NCBI RefSeq assembly: GCF_000023125.1
Contig: NC_013037.1
Location: 4,890,501-4,954,500, forward strand
Length of the DNA stretch: 64,000 nucleotides
Source: Dyadobacter fermentans DSM 18053
GTDB lineage: Bacteria > Bacteroidota > Bacteroidia > Cytophagales > Spirosomataceae
Direction of reading: 5' to 3'
In this document: positions 33,184 to 43,818 of the stretch, piece by piece
How positions within the stretch are numbered: the stretch's first letter is position 1
Layout: each line of letters starts with the position of its first letter
The notes under the pieces: model-generated
What the model saw: only the letters and a program-made list of their open reading frames with translations
Databases searched by the model: none
What the model was told of the DNA's origin: nothing
Made by a program: the position numbers and the translations under genes

Positions 33184-36081
33184 ATGAAAGTTAATCTTCG
33201 AAACCAGGACAAGTTTGAAAACCGTCACCACGGTAAAGATGAACAGGAATTGCAGGAAATGTTGAAGACCATCGGGGCCGGGTCAGTGGATGAACTGATT
33301 GACCAGACTCTGCCTTCTGCGATTCGTCTACCAAAACCGTTGAATTTGCCGAGGCCCAAATCGGAGCAGGAATTTTTACAATACATTAAAAGAGTTGCTT
33401 CCAAAAACGCAGTGCTGAAATCCTATATCGGCACGGGCTACTACGATACCATCACACCGAACGTCATTCTGAGGAATATCCTCGAAAACCCGGCCTGGTA
33501 TACAGCATATACACCTTACCAGGCTGAAATCGCACAGGGCCGCCTTGAAATGCTCCTGAACTTCCAAACGGTGGTAACCGACCTCACTGGAATGGAGATC
33601 GCGAATGCATCGTTGCTCGACGAAGCGACTGCCGCGGCTGAGGCAATGACCATGCTTTATGCATTGAAAGGTGCTTCTAGAAAGAAAGCGAACACCTTTT
33701 TCGTGTCGGAACTTTGCCACCCGCAAACGATCGACCTGATCTACACCCGCGCGAAGCCGATCGGCATCGATGTGGTGGTGGGTAACCACGCGACGGTGGA
33801 TCTGACCGACGAAACCATTTACGCCGCGCTTGTTCAGTACCCTGCTACCAATGGTGAGGTGATCGATTATACCGATTTTATCGCGTCTGCGCACGAGCTG
33901 GGTGTTACAGTGGCCGTCGCGGCAGATCTGCTTGCATTAACGCTCCTGAAATCGCCGGGCGAAATGGGCGCCGATGTGGTGATCGGTTCTTCGCAACGCT
34001 TTGGCGTGCCGATGGGCTATGGCGGTCCGCATGCTGCTTACTTCGCGACGAAAGATGCTTACAAGCGCCAGATCCCGGGCCGCATTATCGGGGTTTCGGT
34101 GGATGGCGAGGGCAACCGGGCATTGCGCATGGCATTGCAGACGCGGGAGCAGCACATCCGCCGCGAAAAAGCTACTTCCAACATTTGTACTGCACAAGTA
34201 TTGCTGGCAGTTATCGCCGGTGCCTATTCAGTATACCACGGTCCTGAGGGCATTAAGGGCATCGCGGCACGCGTGCATGGCCTTACCCGCCTGTTTGTGG
34301 ATACGGTGAAGAAATTCAATTATGAGGTTACTACCGAAAATTATTTCGATACGGTAACGGTCAAGACGCCACTGACGCGCAAACTGCGTGAGCAGGCCTT
34401 GAAATACGGCATTAACCTTTGCTACCACGGCGACGAAAGCCTTTCGGTTTCTTTTGATGAGGCTAAGACTTTCGACGATGTGATCGCATTGCTGAATGTA
34501 TTTGCGGAAGTTTCAGGCTTCCAGGGCGAGATGGTGATCGAGGAAGAGCTGGATTTCTCGCTGCCTGAAAATCTGGTGAGAACGTCGGAATACCTGACAC
34601 ACCCCGTTTTCAACACGCATCACACCGAGCACGAAATGCTCCGCTATCTGAAATCATTGGAAAACAAAGACCTTTCTTTGGTACATTCCATGATCTCGCT
34701 GGGTAGCTGCACTATGAAGCTGAATGCCACTGCCGAAATGATCCCGCTTACATGGCCGGAATTTGGCGCGATCCACCCGTTTGCGCCTACGAACCAGGTG
34801 GGCGGCTATGCGCAGCTGGTGAGTGAATTGAATACCTGGCTTTGTGAAATCACTGGTTTTGCAGCGATGTCCTTCCAGCCAAACTCGGGTGCGCAAGGCG
34901 AATATGCAGGCTTGATGGCTATTCGCGCTTACCACGAGAGCCGCGGCGATGCACACCGTAACGTGGCTTTGATCCCGTCGTCGGCACACGGAACCAACCC
35001 TGCATCCGCTGTAATGGCCGGTATGAAAGTGGTGGTAACGAAATGCGACGAGCGCGGTAATATCGACGTGGAAGACCTGCGTGCGAAAGCGGAGCAACAT
35101 GCCAATGACCTGTCGTGTTTGATGGTAACTTACCCTTCCACGCACGGCGTTTACGAAGAAAGCATTATCGAGATCTGCGAAATGATCCATTCATTTGGCG
35201 GACAAGTTTATATGGATGGCGCGAACATGAATGCGCAGGTAGGCCTTACGAGCCCCGCCAGCATTGGTGCCGACGTTTGCCACCTCAATTTGCACAAAAC
35301 ATTCTGTATCCCTCACGGCGGCGGCGGCCCGGGCGTAGGTCCGATCGGCGTGGCCGAGCATCTGATGCCGTTCCTGCCAGGACACGTCAATTTCAGCACA
35401 CAGCCGGAATATTTGCCAAACGGACAAGCCGGAGCGGTTTCCGCGGCACCTTACGGCAGCGCGAGCATTCTCACGATTTCTTACGCGTACATCGCGATGA
35501 TGGGCGGCGAAGGATTGACCAATGCAACGAAATACGCGATCCTGAATGCGAACTACATCAAAGAACGCCTGAACGGCCACTACGAAGTGCTTTATACCGG
35601 CGCAAATGGCCGCTGTGCGCATGAAATGATCGTTGACTGCCGTGGCTTCAAAGCCGCCGGCGTAGAAGCGGAGGATTTGGCAAAACGCCTTATGGACTAT
35701 GGCTTCCACGCACCAACGCTCTCATTCCCGGTGGCAGGCACATTGATGATTGAACCGACCGAATCCGAATCGAAAGCGGAACTGGATCGTTTCTGCGACG
35801 CAATGATCGCCATCCGCAACGAAATCCGCGAAGTGGAAGAGGGCATTGCCGACCGTAATGATAACGTTTTGAAGAATGCGCCGCATACTTCCCGCGTGTT
35901 GCTCAGCGAAAACTGGACGCGCTCTTACAGCCGGGAAAAAGCCGCATTCCCGCTGCCATACCTGCGATTCAACAAGTTCTGGCCAAGCGTAAGCCGCGTA
36001 GACAGCGCTTACGGGGACCGCAACCTGATCTGTTCTTGCATCCCGGTGGAAGCTTACGCGGAAGCAGAAGAAGCGAACTAA
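33184..36081 (+). CDS. gcvP: Glycine dehydrogenase (decarboxylating), P protein
   Basis: A 965-residue single-chain P protein of the glycine cleavage system. It decarboxylates glycine with pyridoxal phosphate and passes the aminomethyl group to lipoylated GcvH. The N-terminal half has [19 protein letters not shown]; the C-terminal half carries the PLP lysine in [18 protein letters not shown] (Lys near 704). Full length, so the one-chain form rather than the split GcvPA/GcvPB. GcvT and GcvH are not adjacent. It is convergent with the nuo operon. Confidence 0.96.
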   Translation: MKVNLRNQDKFENRHHGKDEQELQEMLKTIGAGSVDELIDQTLPSAIRLPKPLNLPRPKSEQEFLQYIKRVASKNAVLKSYIGTGYYDTITPNVILRNILENPAWYTAYTPYQAEIAQGRLEMLLNFQTVVTDLTGMEIANASLLDEATAAAEAMTMLYALKGASRKKANTFFVSELCHPQTIDLIYTRAKPIGIDVVVGNHATVDLTDETIYAALVQYPATNGEVIDYTDFIASAHELGVTVAVAADLLALTLLKSPGEMGADVVIGSSQRFGVPMGYGGPHAAYFATKDAYKRQIPGRIIGVSVDGEGNRALRMALQTREQHIRREKATSNICTAQVLLAVIAGAYSVYHGPEGIKGIAARVHGLTRLFVDTVKKFNYEVTTENYFDTVTVKTPLTRKLREQALKYGINLCYHGDESLSVSFDEAKTFDDVIALLNVFAEVSGFQGEMVIEEELDFSLPENLVRTSEYLTHPVFNTHHTEHEMLRYLKSLENKDLSLVHSMISLGSCTMKLNATAEMIPLTWPEFGAIHPFAPTNQVGGYAQLVSELNTWLCEITGFAAMSFQPNSGAQGEYAGLMAIRAYHESRGDAHRNVALIPSSAHGTNPASAVMAGMKVVVTKCDERGNIDVEDLRAKAEQHANDLSCLMVTYPSTHGVYEESIIEICEMIHSFGGQVYMDGANMNAQVGLTSPASIGADVCHLNLHKTFCIPHGGGGPGVGPIGVAEHLMPFLPGHVNFSTQPEYLPNGQAGAVSAAPYGSASILTISYAYIAMMGGEGLTNATKYAILNANYIKERLNGHYEVLYTGANGRCAHEMIVDCRGFKAAGVEAEDLAKRLMDYGFHAPTLSFPVAGTLMIEPTESESKAELDRFCDAMIAIRNEIREVEEGIADRNDNVLKNAPHTSRVLLSENWTRSYSREKAAFPLPYLRFNKFWPSVSRVDSAYGDRNLICSCIPVEAYAEAEEAN

Positions 36082-36105
36082 GGCGCAATTTTAAGCGTAA
36101 AAAAT

Positions 36106-36134
36106 AGGGCGGCTCTCACAGTGAGGGCCGCCCT
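36106..36134 (-). terminator. Terminator between gcvP and the nuo operon
   Basis: A GC-rich stem (36106-36113 with 36127-36134, extendable inward). On the minus strand it is followed by a run of T, so it ends the nuo operon; it may also stop gcvP transcription. Confidence 0.75.
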
Positions 36135-36171
36135 TATACTTTGGCTCAATATTATTTGAAATGAATGCGCA

Positions 36172-36690
36172 TTAAAAATGCCGCTCGCCGATCTCTCTTT
36201 TACCTAATAATACTGCCCCCACCATCGCCACAAGCAACAGGATAGATGCCAATTCAAATGGCAACAGATAATCCCGGAAAAGCATATGGCCCAGGCTCTC
36301 GATCATACCGATCTGTGAATCGTAAGTCTGCGGATTGAATGGCTCGATAGCCGTTTTGCGGTAAGCGCCGAAAAGGATCACGAACACCGTCCCGCCGACG
36401 ATTGTGGCGGCTATTTTGGTGAGATTCGTTTTAGACTCCTCCTGGTCCTGCTTCATATTCAAAAACATGATCACGAAGAGGAAAAGTACCATAATCGCTC
36501 CTGCGTACACGATGATATTTACCGCCGCCAGAAACTGCGCATTCAGCAGGATGTAGTGCCCTGAGAGCGTAAAGAACGTCAGGATCAGGTACAGCACGCT
36601 GTGAATGGGGTTACGCGATACCACCACCATCACTGCGCTGAGGATGGTGAGGAAGGATAGAAAGTAAAAAAATGAAACTGCTGAATTCAT
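36172..36690 (-). CDS. nuoJ: NADH-quinone oxidoreductase subunit J (second copy)
   Basis: A 172-residue membrane subunit of complex I with five helices and the conserved segment AVNIIVYAGAIMVLFLFVIM (about residues 55-74). It is the last gene of this nuo operon; a terminator follows and nuoK, L, M and N are missing. It resembles the usual Bacteroidota NuoJ more than the copy at 71-592 does. Confidence 0.93.
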   Translation of the reverse strand: MNSAVSFFYFLSFLTILSAVMVVVSRNPIHSVLYLILTFFTLSGHYILLNAQFLAAVNIIVYAGAIMVLFLFVIMFLNMKQDQEESKTNLTKIAATIVGGTVFVILFGAYRKTAIEPFNPQTYDSQIGMIESLGHMLFRDYLLPFELASILLLVAMVGAVLLGKREIGERHF

Positions 36691-36723
36691 AATGTTAGTA
36701 ACTGCTGACAGTCTTGGTTTACC

Positions 36724-37317
36724 TCAGGGAATAGCTCGTGGAACAACGTTGGTAACTTCGCCGCTCGCTCTTTTGGCATCCAGCGCGCGCGCTTCTTCCT
36801 TCGTCCAGGCTTCGCGGGTGTAGCGGTTATTCATATCTTCCACGAGGAGGTCTTTGCCCCAGATTACCTGGTCGCGTTCGGTGAATACCGGTACAAACTC
36901 GTCGTGGCGCAGGTAAACGGCCTGTTTCGGGCAGGCTTCCTCGCAAAGGCCGCAGAAAATGCAGCGCAGCATGTTCACTTCGTATACCGCCGCATATTTT
37001 TCTTCGCGATACAGGTTCTCTTCCCCTTTCACGCGCTCGGCTGCCACCATTGAAATCGCTTCGGCTGGGCATGCTACCGCGCACAGACCGCAGGCTGTAC
37101 AACGTTCACGGCCTTCTGCGTCTCTTTTCAAAATATGTCTTCCACGGAAAACCGGACCGAGGTACCGTTTTACTTCCGGGTATTGGATCGTTACTTTCTT
37201 CGAAAAAAAGTGCTTGATGGTAATCGCCAGACCTGTTGCAATAGCAGGCAGGTAGGCGCGCTCCGCCAGCGTCATTTCTTTATTGCTTACTTGCTTTGAG
37301 CGATTTGTCAATTGCAT
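36724..37317 (-). CDS. nuoI: NADH-quinone oxidoreductase subunit I
   Basis: A 197-residue ferredoxin-like subunit with two [4Fe-4S] motifs, CTACGLCAVACP (about residue 52) and CIFCGLCEEACP (about 98). These carry electrons from the NuoG side toward NuoB and quinone. The N-terminal amphipathic helix is present. Placed between nuoH and nuoJ as usual. Confidence 0.96.
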   Translation of the reverse strand: MQLTNRSKQVSNKEMTLAERAYLPAIATGLAITIKHFFSKKVTIQYPEVKRYLGPVFRGRHILKRDAEGRERCTACGLCAVACPAEAISMVAAERVKGEENLYREEKYAAVYEVNMLRCIFCGLCEEACPKQAVYLRHDEFVPVFTERDQVIWGKDLLVEDMNNRYTREAWTKEEARALDAKRASGEVTNVVPRAIP

Positions 37318-37335
37318 GGCAATGCGATTTTAATA

Positions 37336-38415
37336 TTAATTCAACCACGCGGTGATTACGGGCTTCAAAAAAAGCACGGCTGCACCGGTGATAATGATGT
37401 TAAAAATAGCAAGAGGGATCAGCTTTTTCCAGCCCAGGTTCATCAACTGGTCGTAGCGGAAACGCGGGATCGTCCAGCGCACCCACATGTAGAAGAACAC
37501 GAAGAACAATGCTTTTCCAAAGAAAACAGCTGTACCGATCAAGGTGGCGATGTTATGGCCCACCTCCGTACCGAACGATTTCACCAACTGGTCATACACG
37601 AAGTCCATTCCCGGATAGTTGTAACCACCGAAATAGAGCACGGAAATGATCGCCGAGGAAATGAACATGTTGATATATTCGGCAAACAGGTAGAAACCGA
37701 GCTTCATACTGCCGTATTCCGTGTGGTAACCCCCTACGAGCTCCGTTTCACATTCGGGCAGGTCGAAAGGCACGCGGTTACATTCCGCAAATGAGCAGGT
37801 GATGAAAATGATGAAACCCAGCGGCTGGTAGAAGATATTCCAGTTCATACCGTGCTGCTGCGCTACGATTTCGCCCAGTGAAAGCGAGCTGCTCATCATC
37901 AAAATCGCGATGAGCGAAAGGCCCATGGCTACCTCGTAGCTGATGTTCTGAGAAGCCGCGCGGATCGCTCCGAGCAGCGAAAATTTGTTGTTAGAAGCCC
38001 AGCCACCGACCATAATACCGTACACACCCAGCGCCACAACGCCGAAAACGTACAAAATACCAATGTTCGATTCCACGCCCTGCAATGCCACTTCATGGCC
38101 GTTAATGCGGAATGTGCTGCCGAATGGGATTACCGCACTTGCCAGCAACGCCGTAAGCATTGCCAAGCTGGGACCGGCGATAAAGAGCCATTTGTTGGCT
38201 AATGCGGGAATAAAGTCCTCTTTAAAGAACATTTTACCGGCATCGGCAAGCGGCTGCAACAATCCGCCCCAACCGGCACGGTTAGGGCCGCTGCGGTCCT
38301 GAATGAAACCTGCCACTTTACGTTCGGCCCATGTGGAGTACATCGCGATCACCAGCGTGAGCCCGAAGACAGCGACGATGGTTGCGGTTTTAACCAAAAA
38401 TTCTACTAATGTCAT
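37336..38415 (-). CDS. nuoH: NADH-quinone oxidoreductase subunit H
   Basis: A 359-residue membrane subunit with eight helices forming part of the quinone chamber. Conserved features are AGFIQDRSGPNRAGWGGLLQPLADAGK near the start and CSFAECNRVPFDLPECETELVGGY in the middle, with the acidic residues of the E-channel. Length and position are normal. Confidence 0.96.
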   Translation of the reverse strand: MTLVEFLVKTATIVAVFGLTLVIAMYSTWAERKVAGFIQDRSGPNRAGWGGLLQPLADAGKMFFKEDFIPALANKWLFIAGPSLAMLTALLASAVIPFGSTFRINGHEVALQGVESNIGILYVFGVVALGVYGIMVGGWASNNKFSLLGAIRAASQNISYEVAMGLSLIAILMMSSSLSLGEIVAQQHGMNWNIFYQPLGFIIFITCSFAECNRVPFDLPECETELVGGYHTEYGSMKLGFYLFAEYINMFISSAIISVLYFGGYNYPGMDFVYDQLVKSFGTEVGHNIATLIGTAVFFGKALFFVFFYMWVRWTIPRFRYDQLMNLGWKKLIPLAIFNIIITGAAVLFLKPVITAWLN

Positions 38416-38457
38416 TGGAAAGCAATTTTATCCGGCTGCTTTGACTACTGATTTCTC

Positions 38458-39573
38458 TTAATTGTTGTTGGCCGCCAGCGAACGGTGGTTGGCCTTATCG
38501 TTATTCTCGATGCTTTGGTGACGGATCGTTTCCTCGTCGGTCACATACGGGCGCGAGTCGTCGATCTGTTTGAACTGCGTTGCTGCCAGTTTCAATGCGA
38601 AATCGGGTTTGGCTACCAGGTCTTTGCGGTATTTGTTGGCGGAAATCACCGAGCTGCGTTTCACTTTGGTAGGACCTTCCAAAACCCAGTCGCTGGTGTT
38701 TTTCTTCTCAAAACGGCAGGTATTGCAAATGAAGTCGGTCACCTCACCCCAGGTATTCTTGCGGGCAGTCACGCGGATTACTTCATCACCACGGTACCAC
38801 AAAGTCGTTTTACCGCAGCATTTGTCGCAATCGCGGTGTGCGTCTTCGGGCTTGGTGAACCATACGCGGTTTTTGAAGCGGAATGTCTTGTCGGTCAATG
38901 CACCTACCGGGCACACGTCGATCACGTTTCCGGAGAAGTCGTTATCGATCGCTTTTTCGATGTAAGTGCTGATTTCCGAAGCATCCCCGCGGTTCATTAC
39001 GCCGTGAACACGCTTGTTGGTGATCTGGTCGGCAGTGTACACGCAGCGGTAGCAGAGAATGCAGCGCGTCATGTGCAGCTGCACGTACGGGCCGATATCG
39101 ATTTTATCAAAAGTCCTTCTTTCTTCCTCGTAGCGCGTTTTCACCGAACCGTGCTCAAATGCAAAATCCTGCAAATGGCATTCACCGGCCTGGTCGCAGA
39201 TAGGGCAGTCGAGCGGGTGATTGATCAGCAGGAATTCTACAATGCTCTTGCGGGTATCGAGTACCGCTTCGTTGGTGGTGTTTTCAACCACCATTCCATC
39301 CTGAACCTGTGTAATGCAGGAAGGAACGAGTTTCGGCATCGGGCGGGGGTCTTTGGCTGAGCCTGCGGTAACTTTCACCAAACAAGCGCGGCATTTACCT
39401 CCGGAAGCGGTAAGCGGTTTATAGTAGCACATCGCCGGCGGAACGAGGTGTCCCTGGCTGTCATCTGCCTCGGCGATTTTGCGCGCCGCCTGCATGATGG
39501 TTGTGCCCGGTTCTACTTCGACCTCGATGCCATCGAATGTAATTTTCAATAATTGGGGTTTAACTTCTTCCAT
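38458..39573 (-). CDS. nuoG: Short NuoG-type iron-sulfur subunit
   Basis: A 371-residue protein corresponding to the N-terminal part of NuoG. It has the [2Fe-2S] ferredoxin region (MCYYKPLTASGGKCRACLV), the His-Cys3 cluster (HPLDCPICDQAGECHLQD, about residue 117) and a further [4Fe-4S] set (RCILCYRCV, about 168). The molybdopterin-like domain that makes usual NuoG about 800-900 residues is absent; only about 150 residues follow, with four more Cys (CDKCCGK, CNTC). It still contains the electron wire needed in complex I. Whether the missing domain is encoded elsewhere is unknown. Confidence 0.88.
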   Translation of the reverse strand: MEEVKPQLLKITFDGIEVEVEPGTTIMQAARKIAEADDSQGHLVPPAMCYYKPLTASGGKCRACLVKVTAGSAKDPRPMPKLVPSCITQVQDGMVVENTTNEAVLDTRKSIVEFLLINHPLDCPICDQAGECHLQDFAFEHGSVKTRYEEERRTFDKIDIGPYVQLHMTRCILCYRCVYTADQITNKRVHGVMNRGDASEISTYIEKAIDNDFSGNVIDVCPVGALTDKTFRFKNRVWFTKPEDAHRDCDKCCGKTTLWYRGDEVIRVTARKNTWGEVTDFICNTCRFEKKNTSDWVLEGPTKVKRSSVISANKYRKDLVAKPDFALKLAATQFKQIDDSRPYVTDEETIRHQSIENNDKANHRSLAANNN

Positions 39574-39603
39574 GTCCAGTCAAGTACAATGTTCTGAGAT
39601 CTA

Positions 39604-40944
39604 TTACACCAGGGCCATTTCACCCATGTAAACCGCGCCCGGAGCCGTAGCTTCCTGCGGGTTGGTGATATGCCACACAAATTCGTCGCGGAAATGGCGG
39701 ATCGCGCTGGCTACGGGCCAGGCTGCGGCGTCGCCGAGCGGACAAATGGTGTTACCTTCTATTTTCTTTGAAATATCTACGAGCAAATCGATGTCGTGCA
39801 TGCTGCCGTGACCGTGCTCGATGCGGTGAAGCACTTTCTCCATCCAGCCGGTCCCTTCGCGGCACGGGCTGCATTGTCCGCAGGATTCGTGGTGGTAAAA
39901 ACGCGAGAAATTCCAGGTATTTCGAACGATACAGGCCGTTTCGTCAAAAACGATAAAACCGCCTGAACCGAGCATGGTACCTGTCGCAAAACCACCGTCC
40001 GAAAGCGATTCGTACGTCATCAGACGATCTTCGCCGGCAGCCGTTTTCATAATGAGGTTTGCAGGAAGAATGGGTACGGATGATCCACCTGCTACCAATG
40101 CTTTCAAATGGTGCCCTTTACGGATACCACCGCAATATTCATCCGAATTCAAAAACTCTTCTACACTTACACCCAGCTCGATTTCGTAAACACCCGGCTT
40201 CTGAATGTGGCCTGACGCCGAAATCAATTTCGTACCGGTACTTCTACCGATGCCGATTTGTGCATAAGCATCGCCGCCATTGTTGATAATCCACGGCATA
40301 TTGGAGATCGACTCCACGTTGTTCACCACGGTAGGGCTTTGGTAAAGTCCTTTCACCGCAGGGAATGGCGGCTTGTTACGCGGGTTACCTCTTTTTCCTT
40401 CCAGCGATTCGAGCAATGCGGTTTCTTCGCCACAAATGTAAGCGCCGCCGCCCGGCTGCACGACCAGTTCAAGGTCGTAGCCCGAGCCGAGGATATTTTT
40501 GCCTAAAAAACCTTGCGCTTTTGCCTCTGCAATGGCTTTTTCCAGAATGCGGATCACGTACATGAGCTCGCCGCGCACGTAGATGAACGACTTGTTGGCA
40601 CCTAATGCAAAGCTTGAAATGATCATACCCTCTATCAACAAGTGAGGAATGCATTTCATCAGATGGTGGTCCTTGAACGTACCCGGCTCCGATTCATCGG
40701 CATTACACACGAGGTAGCGGGGAACGCCCTCGGGCTTGGCCAGGAAGCCCCATTTCATTCCCATCGGGAAACCCGCTCCACCTCTGCCACGCACGCCGGA
40801 TTTTTTCGCTTCTTCCACCACCTCTTCCGGGGTCATGGTTTTGATAGCCTTTTCAACGGCAGTATAGCCTCCCTGTTTGCGATAAACATCGAAGGTTTCG
40901 ATACCGGGGACATTGATATGCTCCGTTAAAATTTTTCTAGCCAT
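39604..40944 (-). CDS. nuoF: NADH-quinone oxidoreductase subunit F
   Basis: A 446-residue flavoprotein where NADH is oxidised. The NADH/FMN loops are GRGGAGFPMGMKWGF (about residue 53) and GGGAYICGEETALLESLEG (about 162). The [4Fe-4S] motif is SCGQCSPCREG (about 347). It forms the NADH-input module with NuoE, whose gene lies 30 bases upstream, and NuoG downstream. Confidence 0.97.
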   Translation of the reverse strand: MARKILTEHINVPGIETFDVYRKQGGYTAVEKAIKTMTPEEVVEEAKKSGVRGRGGAGFPMGMKWGFLAKPEGVPRYLVCNADESEPGTFKDHHLMKCIPHLLIEGMIISSFALGANKSFIYVRGELMYVIRILEKAIAEAKAQGFLGKNILGSGYDLELVVQPGGGAYICGEETALLESLEGKRGNPRNKPPFPAVKGLYQSPTVVNNVESISNMPWIINNGGDAYAQIGIGRSTGTKLISASGHIQKPGVYEIELGVSVEEFLNSDEYCGGIRKGHHLKALVAGGSSVPILPANLIMKTAAGEDRLMTYESLSDGGFATGTMLGSGGFIVFDETACIVRNTWNFSRFYHHESCGQCSPCREGTGWMEKVLHRIEHGHGSMHDIDLLVDISKKIEGNTICPLGDAAAWPVASAIRHFRDEFVWHITNPQEATAPGAVYMGEMALV

Positions 40945-40974
40945 TTGAGGATAATATTTTCAGCTCCTAAGAGC

Positions 40975-41493
40975 TTATTTACTTAAATCTTCTATGATTT
41001 GGTCGACCTTCTCGTTGGTCAGGTTCATGTAGAACTGCTCGCGGATCTGGAAAACCGGCCCCCAGCCGCATGCGGCGAGGCATTCTACTTCTTTCAATGT
41101 AAACTTGCCGTCGGCGGTGGTTTCACCGGCTTCGATGCCCAGTTTTTTCTTCAAATGCCCGTAGACATCTTCACCGCCCATAAGGCAGCAAGGGCCTGTA
41201 CGGCAATATTCGATCACGTGTTTGCCCACCGGGTCGAGGTGGTACATGGTGTAAAAGGTCGCTACCTCGTAAACCTCCACGGGTTCTATATTTAAAATTC
41301 CCGCTACATAATCCATCACTTCGCTGCTTAGCCAGCCCCATTGTTCCTGGGCCACGTGCAAAACAGGCAAAAGAGCCGATTTTTGGCGGCCCTCCGGATA
41401 ACGTGCGATAATCTCTTTTACTGTTTCAAGTCGTTCGGGTGTGAACGCAACCAGATTAGGTGATTCGGTCATTTCTAAATAGGTCTTTAACAA
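40975..41493 (-). CDS. nuoE: NADH-quinone oxidoreductase subunit E
   Basis: A 172-residue thioredoxin-fold subunit with one [2Fe-2S] cluster. The four Cys ligands are in CRTGPCCLMGG (about residue 97) and ECLAACGWGP (about 137). It sits between nuoD and nuoF, three bases from the nuoD stop. Confidence 0.96.
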   Translation of the reverse strand: MLKTYLEMTESPNLVAFTPERLETVKEIIARYPEGRQKSALLPVLHVAQEQWGWLSSEVMDYVAGILNIEPVEVYEVATFYTMYHLDPVGKHVIEYCRTGPCCLMGGEDVYGHLKKKLGIEAGETTADGKFTLKEVECLAACGWGPVFQIREQFYMNLTNEKVDQIIEDLSK

Positions 41494-41496
41494 ACT

Positions 41497-42735
41497 TTAA
41501 GCGTCCAGTTCACCTGCAATTACGTTCAGGCTACTCATCGTCAGGATCGCATCCGACAGTGATGAGCCTTTGCACATTTCAGGATATGCCTGATAATAGA
41601 TAAAGCTTGGCCTGCGGAAATGCAGACGGTACGGAGCCCTGCCGCCATCGCTGATCAGGTAAAAGCCCAGCTCGCCGTTTCCTCCTTCCACAGCATGGTA
41701 TACTTCGCCAGCCGGTGCGTCGATCTCGCCCATTACGATTTTGAAATGGTAAATGAGCGCTTCCATGCTTTTATAAACCTCGTTTTTAGGAGGAAGGTAA
41801 AACTCGGGGGCATCGGCATAATAAGGGCCCTCGGGCAGGTTATTGATCGCCTGCTCCACAATTTTAAGGCTTTGCCACATTTCTTCATTACGGACCATAT
41901 AGCGGTCGAACGTATCGCCCGACTGCCCGATAGGCACTTCGAAATCGAAATCCTCGTAAGAAGAATAGGGGTTCATCACACGTACGTCGTAGTCCACACC
42001 CGCAGCGCGCAGGTTAGGGCCGGTGAAGCCGTAGGATAATGCTCTTTCTGCTGAAATGGGACCCACATTAATGGTGCGGTCCATGAATATCCGGTTGCGG
42101 TTGAGGAGCTTTTCGAGCTCGCGCAGCACAGCCGGGAATGATTTGATAAAGTCGTTGATCTTGCGGATAGCCGCGCTTGACAGGTCGCGTTCCATTCCGC
42201 CTACGCGGCCCATGTTGGTGGTAAGGCGCGCTCCGCAAACTTCCTCGTAAATCTCGTAAACCTCCTCGCGCTTCTGCATTACATAGAGGAAGCCGGTAAA
42301 TGCGCCGGTATCCACACCGAGGATACTGTTACAAATGATGTGATCGGTAATGCGGGCGAGCTCCATCATGATCACGCGGATGTACTGCGCTCTCTTTGGT
42401 ACTTCGATGCCCAGCAGCTTCTCGACCGTCATATGCCATCCCATGTTGTTGATCGGGGACGAGCAATAATTCATGCGGTCGGTAAGCGTCGTGATCTGGT
42501 AAAATGGCCTTCTTTCGGCGATTTTCTCAAATGCACGGTGGATATAACCGATGGTCTGCTCACCCGAAACGATCTTTTCGCCGTCCATTTTGAGGACATT
42601 CTGGAAAATACCGTGGGTAGCAGGGTGTGTCGGGCCGAGGTTGAGGGTGGTCAGTTCTTCTACGAGTTCGGGTAACTCGCTGTTAGAAGGGACATTATGC
42701 GGTAATAATTCAATATCTGCCATATTCTTACTCAA
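41497..42735 (-). CDS. nuoD: NADH-quinone oxidoreductase subunit D
   Basis: A 412-residue 49-kDa-type subunit lining the quinone site. Conserved parts are LGPTHPATHGIFQNVLKMDGE (about residue 33), YIHRAFEKIAE and MNYCSSPINNMGWHMTVEKLLG (about 88). It is separate from NuoC, unlike the fused NuoCD of some bacteria. Confidence 0.96.
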   Translation of the reverse strand: MSKNMADIELLPHNVPSNSELPELVEELTTLNLGPTHPATHGIFQNVLKMDGEKIVSGEQTIGYIHRAFEKIAERRPFYQITTLTDRMNYCSSPINNMGWHMTVEKLLGIEVPKRAQYIRVIMMELARITDHIICNSILGVDTGAFTGFLYVMQKREEVYEIYEEVCGARLTTNMGRVGGMERDLSSAAIRKINDFIKSFPAVLRELEKLLNRNRIFMDRTINVGPISAERALSYGFTGPNLRAAGVDYDVRVMNPYSSYEDFDFEVPIGQSGDTFDRYMVRNEEMWQSLKIVEQAINNLPEGPYYADAPEFYLPPKNEVYKSMEALIYHFKIVMGEIDAPAGEVYHAVEGGNGELGFYLISDGGRAPYRLHFRRPSFIYYQAYPEMCKGSSLSDAILTMSSLNVIAGELDA

Positions 42736-42741
42736 TATAGA

Positions 42742-43242
42742 TCATCGGCCGAAAAGGGCGTCAATTTTATCTTCGCGGGTAGCGTCCTCCATCGGGTATT
42801 CTTTGCGCATCGGGAAATAATCCATTTCCTCGATGTTCAGAATGCGCCTCAGGTTGGGGTGCCCGTCAAACAAGATACCAAAAAAATCGTACGTTTCCCG
42901 CTCCATCCAGTTGGCGCTGGCAAACAGGCCTGTTGCCGTCGGAATGTGGATATCTGCGGCGGAAAGTGCCACTTTAATGCGGATGCGGAAGTTGTGCACA
43001 AAGCTGTGCATATGGTAGACCACCACGTATTCCTTGCCTGCATTGTCGGGATATTGAACGCCCGTAATGTCGGTCAGGAATATTACCTGGTAATGTTTGT
43101 GGTCTTTCAGGAACTCCATCAATGGAATAATCTCTTCGCGGGTTGTCGAGAGTGTCAACAAACCGTACGGCTCCTCGAAGTCGAAAACCTGATCGCCGAA
43201 TTTTTCCAAAAGCCCTTCGGCTACCTCCTGGTTCGTAAGCAT
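42742..43242 (-). CDS. nuoC: NADH-quinone oxidoreductase subunit C
   Basis: A 166-residue 30-kDa-type subunit that helps hold NuoD and NuoB in the peripheral arm. The signature ANWMERETYDFFGILFDGHPNLRRIL is present near residue 108. Six bases separate it from nuoD. Confidence 0.95.
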   Translation of the reverse strand: MLTNQEVAEGLLEKFGDQVFDFEEPYGLLTLSTTREEIIPLMEFLKDHKHYQVIFLTDITGVQYPDNAGKEYVVVYHMHSFVHNFRIRIKVALSAADIHIPTATGLFASANWMERETYDFFGILFDGHPNLRRILNIEEMDYFPMRKEYPMEDATREDKIDALFGR

Positions 43243-43248
43243 AGGGGG

Positions 43249-43791
43249 TTACTGAATATTATATGATGCCAATAGTTCCTGGTATTCGTCGGTATTACGG
43301 CGGCGAAGTTTCTCATTCTGAGCCAGATACTGGATCTGCATGAGGCCGTCGATGATCTGCTCCGGACGTGGCGGGCAGCCGGGTACGTATACATCCACAG
43401 GGATAATGCGGTCGATACCCTGCAAAACGCTGTAAGTGTCGAAAATACCACCGCTGGAAGCGCAGGCACCTACGGCCATTACCCAGCGAGGCTCAGCCAT
43501 TTGGAGATAAACCTGCTTCACAACAGGCGCCATTTTCTTGGCGATCGTCCCCATCACCATCAGCAAATCTGCCTGACGCGGCGAAAAGCTCGGACGTTCG
43601 GAACCGAAACGCGAAATATCGTAATGCGCGCCCATGGTTGCCATGAACTCGATCCCGCAGCATGAAGTAGCAAATGGCAATGGCCAGAGTGAGTAACTAC
43701 GTGCCAGACCGATCGCTTCGTCGAATGAAGTTGCAAAAAAACCAGATCCGCTATGTCCTTGCGGAGCCTCCACTATCTTTACTTCTTTCAT
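43249..43791 (-). CDS. nuoB: NADH-quinone oxidoreductase subunit B
   Basis: A 180-residue subunit carrying cluster N2, the last iron-sulfur centre before quinone. The Cys ligands are in the adjacent pair ATSCCGIEFMA (about residue 43), in AVGACASSGG and in PGCPPRPE. It is six bases upstream of nuoC. The N-terminal 20 residues (HSGSGFFATSF) are variable. Confidence 0.96.
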   Translation of the reverse strand: MKEVKIVEAPQGHSGSGFFATSFDEAIGLARSYSLWPLPFATSCCGIEFMATMGAHYDISRFGSERPSFSPRQADLLMVMGTIAKKMAPVVKQVYLQMAEPRWVMAVGACASSGGIFDTYSVLQGIDRIIPVDVYVPGCPPRPEQIIDGLMQIQYLAQNEKLRRRNTDEYQELLASYNIQ

Positions 43792-43818
43792 AATTCTTTG
43801 TATTTCAATGTTCGAAGC

